From positions 1 to 6,847 of the forward strand of contig DATJHJ010000048.1 in assembly GCA_035494015.1 (NCBI GenBank): a stretch of DNA of 6,847 nt. Direction: 5' to 3'. A model generated the notes under the pieces. It saw only the letters and a program-made list of their open reading frames with translations. It was not told the DNA's origin and made no database searches. Shown in pieces: positions 1 to 4,903 of this stretch. Made by a program: the position numbers and the translations under genes. Numbering within the stretch: position 1 is the stretch's first letter; every line of letters begins with the position of its first letter. The DNA is from CADCTB01 sp035494015. Its GTDB lineage: Bacteria; Actinomycetota; Acidimicrobiia; Acidimicrobiales; AC-14.

Positions 1-1
1 G

Positions 2-427
2 ACCGGGCGCATGGCCGAGGACATCCTGGCCGCCGCCCAGCCGCTCAGCGGGCAGGCGCAGACCATCATCGACACGGCCAAGAGCATCGACGGCACGGTC
101 AGCGGCATCCTGGCCAACGCCACCGAGATCAACGGCACCGTGCACAGCATCAACACCACGGCCAGCGCCCTGCTGCCGGTGGTGAGGAACATCCACGGTG
201 ACGACTCCATGTCGGCCACGACCGGCGGCGTTGCCGCCATCAACAAGCGGGCGGCGGCGGCCACGCCCGTGGTCAACGGCATCCAGTCCGACCTGAGCCG
301 GGCCAACATCCTCGGCACCCTGGTCTTCGCCGACCGCCACGCCGTGGCCATCTGCAACGGCGTGGCCCTCGGGCTGGTGGGTGGCGGCAACAGCTGCTCT
401 GCGCCAGTGACCGCCACCGCTCCGTAA
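2..427 (+). CDS. 14-residue-repeat protein, 5' end outside window (partial)
   Basis: I do not recognise a family. The reading frame is open to the window edge, so the gene probably starts upstream. The ATG at position 11 has no visible ribosome binding site, and the repeat phase runs on upstream of it. Counting that ATG as residue 1, residues 8-21, 22-35, 36-49 and 50-63 are four consecutive 14-residue units with consensus xAxx(I/L)x(G/P)xVxxIxx. After a two-residue insertion, two weaker units follow at 66-79 and 80-93. The hydrophobic positions 2, 5, 9 and 12 are spaced 3-4-3-4, as in a two-heptad coiled coil. The C-terminal 45 residues have two Cys and a Gly-rich hydrophobic stretch (about 115-130) before the TAA. 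Low aromatic content and many Asn/Thr suggest a structural or exported protein; this is inference. It resembles the tails of the three small proteins at 1837-2644. Confidence 0.75.
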   Translation, partial: TGRMAEDILAAAQPLSGQAQTIIDTAKSIDGTVSGILANATEINGTVHSINTTASALLPVVRNIHGDDSMSATTGGVAAINKRAAAATPVVNGIQSDLSRANILGTLVFADRHAVAICNGVALGLVGGGNSCSAPVTATAP

Positions 428-456
428 GGCGCACAAGACAGTCAGTACGGGCAGCG

Positions 457-486
457 GGCCCGCCGGCTCTTCCGAGCCGGCGGGCC
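457..486 (+). terminator. Hairpin terminator between convergent genes
   Basis: A perfect 13-bp GC-rich stem (457-469 pairing with 474-486) has a four-base TTCC loop. It begins 30 bases after the TAA of the upstream repeat-protein gene. The run of T after the stem is weak (TTCCC), which is common in high-GC actinobacterial terminators. It also lies about 40 bases beyond the stop of the putative minus-strand small gene, so it could end transcription from both sides. Confidence 0.7.
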
Positions 487-526
487 TTCCCGCGTCGTGA
501 GGGCAGTGGCGTCCGCCGGCTGAGGA

Positions 527-751
527 CTACCTGGTGGGGCGGCGCCGGCCTGGGCCACCTTGGCCGCGGCGCCCGGCCGGGGCGTGGCGGGCGGTGATCA
601 GCCCGGCCACCAACGTCGCTCCCGTGAGCACGGCAGCCTGGACCCCGGCGGCGAAGGCCTTGCCGCCGGCGCCCCGGTTGTCCCGGACGGTGGCGAAGGC
701 GGCGGCCGCGGGCTTGGATCCCGACCCCGAGCCGCGGCTGCCGCGGAGCAG
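527..751 (-). CDS. Putative small Ala/Gly-rich protein with one hydrophobic segment; start unresolved
   Basis: The minus strand has an open frame ending in TAG at 527-529. It reads as a plausible protein: a Ser/Gly linker, then SKPAAAAFATVRDNRGAGGK, then a hydrophobic segment around AVLTGATLVAGLI, then an Arg/Gly/Pro-rich basic tail ending RRRPTR. Third codon positions are nearly all G or C, while first and second positions are mixed, as in the confirmed genes nearby. No ATG, GTG or TTG is in frame at the 5' side. The CTG at 751 is used as a nominal limit. Another CTG at 841 overlaps the TGA of the preceding gene (CTGA), but the stretch between them is Pro/Arg-rich and looks less coding. A frameshift near 740-760 is possible. 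The gene lies directly downstream of, and on the same strand as, the PsbP-like gene. No family is recognised. Without it, 428-837 would be an unusually long empty stretch. Confidence 0.4.
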   Translation of the reverse strand: MLRGSRGSGSGSKPAAAAFATVRDNRGAGGKAFAAGVQAAVLTGATLVAGLITARHAPAGRRGQGGPGRRRPTR

Positions 752-837
752 AGGGCAGCCACGGCCGGGCGGGGGGCGGCGGCGCGGGCGGTGTCGAGCC
801 CCGGCCGTTGGCGGGGGGCGAGGCCGCCGCGGGCCGG

Positions 838-1668
838 TCAGCCGACGGTGGTGGTGGTGCTGGCCGGGACAGCCGTCGTGCTGGTGCTGAGGACGGGGTC
901 GGGCTTGAAGCTCTCCGCCACCGCGTCGAACGTGGGGGCCAGGCGGGCGAAGTCGTCCGGGAGCGACTGGAACACGAGGATGTTCATGGTGTTGCCGGCG
1001 AACAGGAAGTAGTGGGCGTGGACGGCCTGCACCCCGCCGTCGGTGAACGTGTAGAAGTAGTAGTAGCCGATCATCCCGTTGAGCGAGACGGCCTGCTGCT
1101 TGAGGATCTGCACCGTGCCGTTCGATCCGACGAGCCCGTCGGTGACGGCCTTGAAGTTCGCCAGGTTGGTGGCGTCAGCCGGGGTCTGGATGGGGACGAC
1201 CCGGATGGTGAAGGCCACGTTGCTGCCGCCGTCCACCGCCAGCCGGTAGTCGGCCACCGGCACGGCCACCTTCTGCCACGCCCGGGGGTAGTCGACCGTG
1301 AAACCGGTGAGGGTGTCGTGGTAGGTGGTGACCGGCCCCAGCCCGGCGGTGGTGGTGACCGTGACCGGCCCGCCGCCGGAGGAGCCGGATCCGCCGATGG
1401 CGAAGACGGCCAGGGCGGCGACCAGCACGGTGAGCACGGTCATGAGCACGACCACGTTGCGCTGCGACCGCCGCTTCCCGGGCCGGCGCCGGTGACCGCC
1501 GCCCTGGGCCTCGTCGTCGCCGTCCCCCGGGGGAGGCGGCGGCGGGGCCGCCCGCCGGCTGGGCGCGGCCGAGCGGCTGCGGGCCGGGGGCCGCCGGCGG
1601 CCGCTCGGCGGTTGTGGCCGCGGGCGGGGGGGCCGGCTGGGGGGTTGTTCGTCGACGCTGGAGGGCAT
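838..1668 (-). CDS. Membrane-anchored PsbP/DcrB-like protein
   Basis: This 276-residue protein has three parts. A Pro/Arg-rich, presumably cytoplasmic tail covers residues 1-70 and includes runs of Pro and a basic patch (RRPGKRRSQR). A single membrane helix follows at about 71-93 (NVVVLMTVLTVLVAALAVFA). An extracytoplasmic domain at about 115-260 comes after a Gly/Ser/Thr linker. The domain has PsbP/Mog1/DcrB-fold hallmarks: an opening GFTVDYPRAW, a central beta-rich stretch with YYYFYTF, and a closing helix with the pattern FARLAPTFDAVAESFK. The C-terminus is a Thr/Ser tail ending TTTTVG. Members of this fold in actinobacteria are mostly surface proteins or lipoproteins of unknown role. The ATG at 1668 is preferred, with an AGGTG element just upstream. 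An in-frame ATG at 1818 would add 50 unconvincing residues and run across the promoter of the divergent operon. Confidence 0.75.
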   Translation of the reverse strand: MPSSVDEQPPSRPPRPRPQPPSGRRRPPARSRSAAPSRRAAPPPPPPGDGDDEAQGGGHRRRPGKRRSQRNVVVLMTVLTVLVAALAVFAIGGSGSSGGGPVTVTTTAGLGPVTTYHDTLTGFTVDYPRAWQKVAVPVADYRLAVDGGSNVAFTIRVVPIQTPADATNLANFKAVTDGLVGSNGTVQILKQQAVSLNGMIGYYYFYTFTDGGVQAVHAHYFLFAGNTMNILVFQSLPDDFARLAPTFDAVAESFKPDPVLSTSTTAVPASTTTTVG

Positions 1669-1778
1669 CAGGGCACCTGGTGGGGTCGGGCGGGCACGGT
1701 TCGGGAACGCCTCCGGGGGAAGCTCATGCCCAGTGTGGACCAGGCGGGGAAATTCTGAAAGAGCGGCCGGGGGACCCG

Positions 1779-1808
1779 TTGACCGCCTATGTGCTGAGAG
1801 TCTATTGT
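1779..1808 (+). promoter_or_regulatory. SigA-type promoter of the small membrane protein operon
   Basis: A -35 box TTGACC (1779-1784) and a -10 box TATTGT (1803-1808) are separated by 18 bases. Both are close to the consensus for the housekeeping sigma factor and stand out in this GC-rich sequence. Transcription would begin at about 1814-1816, giving a leader of roughly 20 bases before the ATG at 1837. This placement argues against the in-frame GTG at 1807 as the translation start, because it lies inside the -10 box. Confidence 0.65.
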
Positions 1809-1823
1809 GACGCAGCATTCAAC

Positions 1824-1831
1824 GGAAGGGG
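1824..1831 (+). promoter_or_regulatory. Ribosome binding site deciding the ATG at 1837
   Basis: GGAAGGGG sits five bases upstream of the ATG at 1837, a strong Shine-Dalgarno match. With the promoter position, it fixes the start of the first operon gene at 1837 rather than at 1807. Confidence 0.7.
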
Positions 1832-1836
1832 TCTGC

Positions 1837-2103
1837 ATGCTCGTAGCTGCGGTCGATCTGACCGGCTGGTACGTCGGTTACATCATTGCCGCTGTCCTTA
1901 TCACCGTCGTCGTCATCCTGGTGGCCATGATCCTCGGTCTGGCCCGCCGGATCGGCGTGCAGGCGGACATCATCACCGGTGACCTCGACCAGGCCCGGAT
2001 CAATACGCTCCCGCTCTGGGACGTCGACAAGGTCAACGGCGGCGTTCGTTCCATCATCAGGAGTGCCCAAGAGGCACGTGCCGCTCTGGGAGGTGGCGAG
2101 TAG
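1837..2103 (+). CDS. Small single-pass membrane protein, first of three
   Basis: This 88-residue protein is of no family I recognise. Residues about 11-36 form one long membrane helix (from WYVGYIIAAV through ILVAMILGLA), followed by two Arg, so the tail is probably cytoplasmic by the positive-inside rule. The tail contains DVDKVNGGVRSIIR (62-75), which fits the 14-residue motif repeated in the upstream partial protein. It ends in an Ala-rich helix and GGGE. It is the first gene after a good SigA-type promoter. Its TAG overlaps the GTG of the next gene by one base (TAGTG), so the two are probably translationally coupled. The layout of one membrane helix plus a helical repeat tail resembles small DUF948-type proteins; this is a loose analogy and not a family call. 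Confidence 0.8.
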   Translation: MLVAAVDLTGWYVGYIIAAVLITVVVILVAMILGLARRIGVQADIITGDLDQARINTLPLWDVDKVNGGVRSIIRSAQEARAALGGGE

Positions 2104-2393
2104 TGCTTGCCGATGTCGCTCGAGAGCACATCACGTTCTGGTGGGTGACCCTCGGCCTCGGTGCCGTGGTCATCTCCGCCGTCATCCTCCTGCTGGCCCT
2201 GCTCGTCACCTTCGTCGACGACATTGACAAGAACGTCCGCGAGGTCTGGGACACGGCCACCCGGGTGGCCCAGAACACGGCCACCACGTGGATGCTCAAC
2301 CAGGCCGGGTCGCTGACCGCCGACCTGCGCGACGAGGTCCGCAAGCACGCCGAGCTGTTCGAGGCCGCCGCGGCCGCTGAGAGGGGTAGGTAA
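2103..2393 (+). CDS. Small single-pass membrane protein, second of three
   Basis: This 96-residue protein starts at a GTG that overlaps the previous stop by one base; GGGAGG lies shortly upstream within the preceding gene. A hydrophobic helix spans about residues 12-38 (from FWWVTLGLGAVVISAVILLL). It is followed at once by FVDDIDKNVREVWD (37-50), which has the hydrophobic spacing of the shared 14-residue motif. The rest is a predicted amphipathic helix with an acidic/basic alternation (LTADLRDEVRKHAELFEAAA) and ends ERGR. No catalytic motif is visible. Its position, size and layout match the genes on either side, which suggests that the three products act together in the membrane. That is inference from context. 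Confidence 0.8.
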   Translation: MLADVAREHITFWWVTLGLGAVVISAVILLLALLVTFVDDIDKNVREVWDTATRVAQNTATTWMLNQAGSLTADLRDEVRKHAELFEAAAAAERGR

Positions 2394-2644
2394 TGGGTCT
2401 TCGCATCTTCCTCACCGTGTTCGAGATCGGCCTGCTCGTCGGCGTGCTGGCCATTTACCTGAACATCGTGGCCAAGCAGCTCAACCGCATCTCGGCCAAC
2501 CTGGCCCGGGTGTCCTGGGGTGTCCGGGCCGTCGAGGTGCAGTGTGGCGTCATCGGCCCGGCGGTCGACCGCATCAACGGCAACCTGGTCGACGTCAACA
2601 ACGACCTGACCCGGGCCGCCGCCGCCGCCGAAACCCTGGCCTAG
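2393..2644 (+). CDS. Small single-pass membrane protein with 14-residue repeats, third of three
   Basis: This 83-residue protein starts at an ATG that overlaps the preceding TAA by one base (TAATG), with AGGGGTAGG just upstream as ribosome binding site. Residues about 4-26 form the membrane helix (FLTVFEIGLLVGVLAIYLNI). The tail contains three consecutive 14-residue units: QLNRISANLARVSW (29-42), a degenerate unit at 43-56, and AVDRINGNLVDVNN (57-70). The last unit closely resembles INGTV units of the partial protein at the left edge of the window. A single Cys lies at residue 51. The tail closes with an Ala-rich helix. This is the clearest link between the operon and the upstream repeat protein. 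Function is unknown; a coiled-coil tether or oligomerisation subunit is the most natural reading. Confidence 0.8.
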   Translation: MGLRIFLTVFEIGLLVGVLAIYLNIVAKQLNRISANLARVSWGVRAVEVQCGVIGPAVDRINGNLVDVNNDLTRAAAAAETLA

Positions 2645-2670
2645 TTCCTTCCCGATAGGCGGAGGCCGCG

Positions 2671-3120
2671 TTGTCCGACTGGCCCCTGCCCCCCCTGTAC
2701 GAACCGAGAGGCCCGCGCGACTCCGACGAGGAGGTCGTGCGGGCCTTTCTTCGTCACCAGGGCCCGGCGCCCCACTCCGATCGCCTCCACGTCGAAGACA
2801 AGGTGCTCCGGGTCGACGGGGACATGCCCCTGGCCTTGTGGATGAGCCCGCGCAGCGTGCTCGTCCTGTTCGACATCCGGGACGACATGGCCGACATCCG
2901 GGCCCGGGTCGAGGAGATCCTGGCCGCGGAGGGCCTGACCAAGCTCGACGAGCAATCCCCGCTGGCCATCGCCGTGGGCATGCAGCTGGTCGGCGCCCGG
3001 GCCGCCACCTGGGACCTGTGGGGGGTCGACATCGACGAGGCCTTCGCCGACCTGCGGCGCAACGCCGTGGGGGGCGACGACGACATGCTCCTGGGCGGCG
3101 GCCTCCCCCCTGGGTTTTGA
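2671..3120 (+). CDS. Conserved-looking hypothetical protein, 149 aa
   Basis: I do not recognise this protein. The proposed TTG start has GGAGG (2661-2665) five bases upstream. It lies 26 bases after the previous stop, so cotranscription is possible. An alternative GTG at 2737 is preceded by GAGGAGG. Residues 35-70 look beta-rich (LHVEDKVLRVDG, then PRSVLVLFDIRDD). A helix (about 72-87, ADIRARVEEILAAEG) follows, then another strand-like stretch (PLAIAVGMQLVG) and an acidic C-terminal part (WDLWGVDIDEAFADLRR) ending in a Gly-rich tail. No signal peptide or membrane helix is present, so it is probably a small soluble alpha/beta protein. Its TGA overlaps the TTG of the phosphatase gene (TTGA), implying coupled translation. 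The first 26 codons contain a terminator-like hairpin. Confidence 0.65.
   Translation: MSDWPLPPLYEPRGPRDSDEEVVRAFLRHQGPAPHSDRLHVEDKVLRVDGDMPLALWMSPRSVLVLFDIRDDMADIRARVEEILAAEGLTKLDEQSPLAIAVGMQLVGARAATWDLWGVDIDEAFADLRRNAVGGDDDMLLGGGLPPGF
2707..2748 (+). terminator. Terminator-like hairpin inside the start of the 2671 gene
   Basis: The arms 2707-2721 and 2734-2748 pair over 15 positions, with G-T wobbles at 2717/2738 and 2708/2747. They enclose a 12-base loop. The 3' arm ends in CCTTT and is followed by CTTCGTC. The layout of A-rich start, GGCCCGC stem and GCGGGCCTTT exit is that of an actinobacterial intrinsic terminator. It lies 63-104 bases after the stop of the three-gene cluster but within the first 26 codons of the 2671 frame. 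It could be the operon's terminator, with the next gene starting later, an attenuator, or a coincidence of Arg/Ala/Phe codons. Confidence 0.45.
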
Positions 3121-3902
3121 CCGGGCCCCCCGGCGGCGGGCCCGAACGCGGTGGCGCCGCCATCTTCGACGTCGACGGCACCCTGGTCGACAGCGAGCGC
3201 CACGGCCACCGGGTGGCGTTCAACCGGGCCTTCGAGGAGCTGGGCCTGCCGTACGTCTGGGACGAGGATCTGTACGGCGAGCTCCTGCACGTGACGGGGG
3301 GCCAGCGCCGCATCGACGGGTACCTGGCCGGCCAGGGGGTGGCCGAGGCCGAGCGCAACCAGCTGGGCCCCAAGCTGCACGCCCGCAAGACGGAGATCCT
3401 CCAGCAGATGGTCGACGAGGGCGCGGTCGAGGTGCGCCCGGGAGTCACCCGCCTGCTCGACGAGCTGGGGGCCGCCGGCGATTGGCGACTCGCGGTCGGG
3501 ACCACCGGCAGCCGGGGTTGGGTGGACCGCCTCCTGCGCCGGCTCCTGCCCGCCACCACCTGGGACGTGGTGGTGACCGGCGACGACGTGACCGCCCGCA
3601 AGCCCGATCCCGAGGTCTTCGACGTGGCCCGCCGCCAGTTGGGGCTGCCCGGGCCCGAGCAGGCGGTGGTGATCGAGGACTCGGGCGAGGGGTTGGCGGC
3701 GGCCCGGGCCGCCGGGATGCGCTGTGTCGTGGTGGTGAACGGCTACACCGCGGACCACGACCTGGCCGGCGCCGACCTCGTCCTCGACGGGTTCGGCATG
3801 CCCGGCGCCCCGGCCGCGGTGCTGGCCGATTCGCACGGAACGGGCTGCGAGGGCATCCTGACCGCCGACGTGCTCCGAATTCTCACCCAGTGTCCGGGGT
3901 AA
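3117..3902 (+). CDS. HAD-superfamily phosphatase, CbbY-like (sugar bisphosphate phosphatase or phosphoglucomutase type)
   Basis: This 261-residue soluble enzyme has all four HAD motifs. Motif I is FDVDGTLVDS, with nucleophile Asp18 and acid/base Asp20. Motif II is in VGTTGS (127-132). Motif III is Lys162 in ARKPDPEVF. Motif IV is IEDSGEGLAAA, with Glu187 and Asp188 as magnesium ligands. The helical cap closely follows the CbbY pattern: HRVAFNRAFEELGL, DLYGELLHVTGG, then ARKTEI and VRPGVTRLLDEL. CbbY removes the inhibitory xylulose-1,5-bisphosphate that RuBisCO makes by misfire, while relatives act on other sugar phosphates. No RuBisCO gene is in the window, so the substrate is open. The TTG at 3117 is the only sensible start before motif I. 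It overlaps the preceding stop as TTGA and lacks a clear ribosome binding site, so translation is probably coupled. Confidence 0.88.
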   Translation: MTGPPGGGPERGGAAIFDVDGTLVDSERHGHRVAFNRAFEELGLPYVWDEDLYGELLHVTGGQRRIDGYLAGQGVAEAERNQLGPKLHARKTEILQQMVDEGAVEVRPGVTRLLDELGAAGDWRLAVGTTGSRGWVDRLLRRLLPATTWDVVVTGDDVTARKPDPEVFDVARRQLGLPGPEQAVVIEDSGEGLAAARAAGMRCVVVVNGYTADHDLAGADLVLDGFGMPGAPAAVLADSHGTGCEGILTADVLRILTQCPG

Positions 3903-3920
3903 CCTCCGCAGAAGCCGTTC

Positions 3921-3928
3921 AGGTGAGG
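3921..3928 (+). promoter_or_regulatory. Ribosome binding site for the ATG at 3935
   Basis: AGGTGAGG lies six bases before the ATG at 3935. It favours that start over the in-frame GTGs at 3890, which would overlap the phosphatase gene, and at 3923, which lies within this element. Confidence 0.55.
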
Positions 3929-3934
3929 GTCGAG

Positions 3935-4822
3935 ATGCAGGAACCGGCCGAGAAGCTGTTCGCGTTCACCACCCGTTCCCGGCTCAAGGGGCCGTGGTTC
4001 TTCCCCCACATGCTCTACGCCACCATGCGGGTGCGACGGCAGCTCAAGCGCACCGGCAACGTCGTGCGGTGGGCCAGCATCATCGCCAGCCCGACCGAGT
4101 TCTGGACCATCAGCATCTGGAAGAGCCGGGGCGAGATGCACGAGTTCATGCGCTCGGGGGCCCACGACGACATCATGTGGTTCTTCTCCAAGTGGCTCCG
4201 CTCGTTCTGGCTGATGCGCTGGCGCCCCGGGCCGGAGGAGCAGGGTCGATGGAAGGGCCTGACCATGGGGCGGCCCGAGCCCGCCTACCAGGTCACCGAC
4301 GGCCCCAAGCCCGAGGCCCTGGAGCAGGCGCTCGAGCACCTGCCCAAGTTGCGCTCGGCCATGAGCGTCGACGGCGCCGTCACCTACGAGACCACGCCGT
4401 ACGCCCGCCGCCGCCGGGCCGAGGTGCGCGGCGCCGGGGGCGGGGTGGTGCACATCAGCACCTCGCCCGGTCGCACCGTCGCCGCCTACCTCGACCTGCG
4501 CCGGCTCGTCGCCGAGGCCGAGGGCGACCCCGACTACCTGAAAGGGGTGGTGGGCATCAGCCGCCCCGGCCAGGTGTACATGCTCACGGTGTGGCGGGAC
4601 CGCAGCGGCACCCGGCGCATGCTGGGTTCGCCCCAGGTCCGCAAGCTGCGGGAGCGGTACCCGGGCCTGTGGGCCAACGAGTGGCTGCCCGAGAACGAGT
4701 TCGGGCACTGGGACGGCTTGCGGCTGCGGCGGACGCGGACCCGCTACTCGATCCAGATGCCCAAGGCCGCCCTCGACCTCGACCGCGACGCCACCCCGGA
4801 GCCGGCACCGTCTCAGGGTTGA
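3935..4822 (+). CDS. Hypothetical protein with two ABM-like alpha/beta-barrel units
   Basis: This 295-residue protein appears to contain an internal duplication. Unit one (about 42-110) has VVRWASIIASPTEFWTIS, then IWKSRGEMHEFMRSGAH and a Trp-rich helix. Unit two (about 170-265) has VVHIST, a helix, GVVGISRPGQVYMLTVW, then RDRSGTRRMLGSP and WANEWLPENEFGHWDGLR. The pattern of strand, T-(I/V)-W, polar turn, helix and Ser-(Gly/Pro) is that of the dimeric alpha/beta barrel seen in antibiotic-biosynthesis monooxygenase-like and DUF3291-like proteins. Two units in one chain would form a pseudo-dimer. The fold is inferred from pattern only. I see no firmly identifiable catalytic residues, although conserved-looking His76, His258 and several Trp could bind a ligand. 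There is no signal peptide; cytoplasmic location is likely. The start is 32 bases after the phosphatase stop, suggesting the same transcript. Confidence 0.7.
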   Translation: MQEPAEKLFAFTTRSRLKGPWFFPHMLYATMRVRRQLKRTGNVVRWASIIASPTEFWTISIWKSRGEMHEFMRSGAHDDIMWFFSKWLRSFWLMRWRPGPEEQGRWKGLTMGRPEPAYQVTDGPKPEALEQALEHLPKLRSAMSVDGAVTYETTPYARRRRAEVRGAGGGVVHISTSPGRTVAAYLDLRRLVAEAEGDPDYLKGVVGISRPGQVYMLTVWRDRSGTRRMLGSPQVRKLRERYPGLWANEWLPENEFGHWDGLRLRRTRTRYSIQMPKAALDLDRDATPEPAPSQG

Positions 4823-4903
4823 CCTCGGGGTTGTCCCTGGTCCCCGGCGGGTACCCCCAGAGGTAAAGTGACCGTCATGCGAGATGGGGGAGGTGGCTGA
4901 CGC

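Larger units (their letters stand above)
1669..1836. promoter_or_regulatory. Divergent intergenic region
   Basis: This 168-base spacer separates the minus-strand PsbP-like gene from the plus-strand small membrane protein operon. The plus-strand promoter lies at its right end and is listed separately. I found no clear -10/-35 pair for the minus-strand gene, which may use another sigma factor or a weak promoter. The stretch around 1745-1765 is locally AT-richer than its surroundings. Confidence 0.5.

Noticed and set aside
534..1758. Plus-strand open frames between 534 and 1758
   Set aside because: They lie opposite the PsbP-like gene and the putative small minus gene, translate to Gly/Arg/Pro-rich sequence and lack ribosome binding sites.
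1669..1818. Fifty-codon N-terminal extension of the PsbP-like protein
   Set aside because: It would run across the divergent spacer and the plus-strand promoter and has no coding character. The ATG at 1668 has a plausible ribosome binding site.
2057..3601. A 514-codon open frame on the minus strand
   Set aside because: It covers well-supported plus-strand genes, including the HAD motifs. Its product is Arg/Pro/Ser-rich and resembles no protein family.
3482..4822. Extended start at 3482 for the ABM-like protein
   Set aside because: The first 136 residues would overlap the phosphatase gene out of frame and are Arg/Gly/Pro-rich. Protein-like sequence begins near 3923-3935, where a ribosome binding site is present.
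4826..4846. Short inverted repeat CGGGG/CCCCG after the ABM-like gene
   Set aside because: The five-base stem with an eleven-base loop and no T run is too weak to call a terminator in such GC-rich sequence.
4819..4869. Possible promoter before the kelch gene (TTGACC near 4819, TAAAGT at 4864)
   Set aside because: The two elements are about 39 bases apart and no box at the correct spacing was found. I cannot support a promoter here.
4877..4900. Seven-codon leader frame (ATG to TGA) before the kelch gene
   Set aside because: It has no ribosome binding site of its own, and its Gly codons are simply the GGGGGAGG element of the kelch gene.
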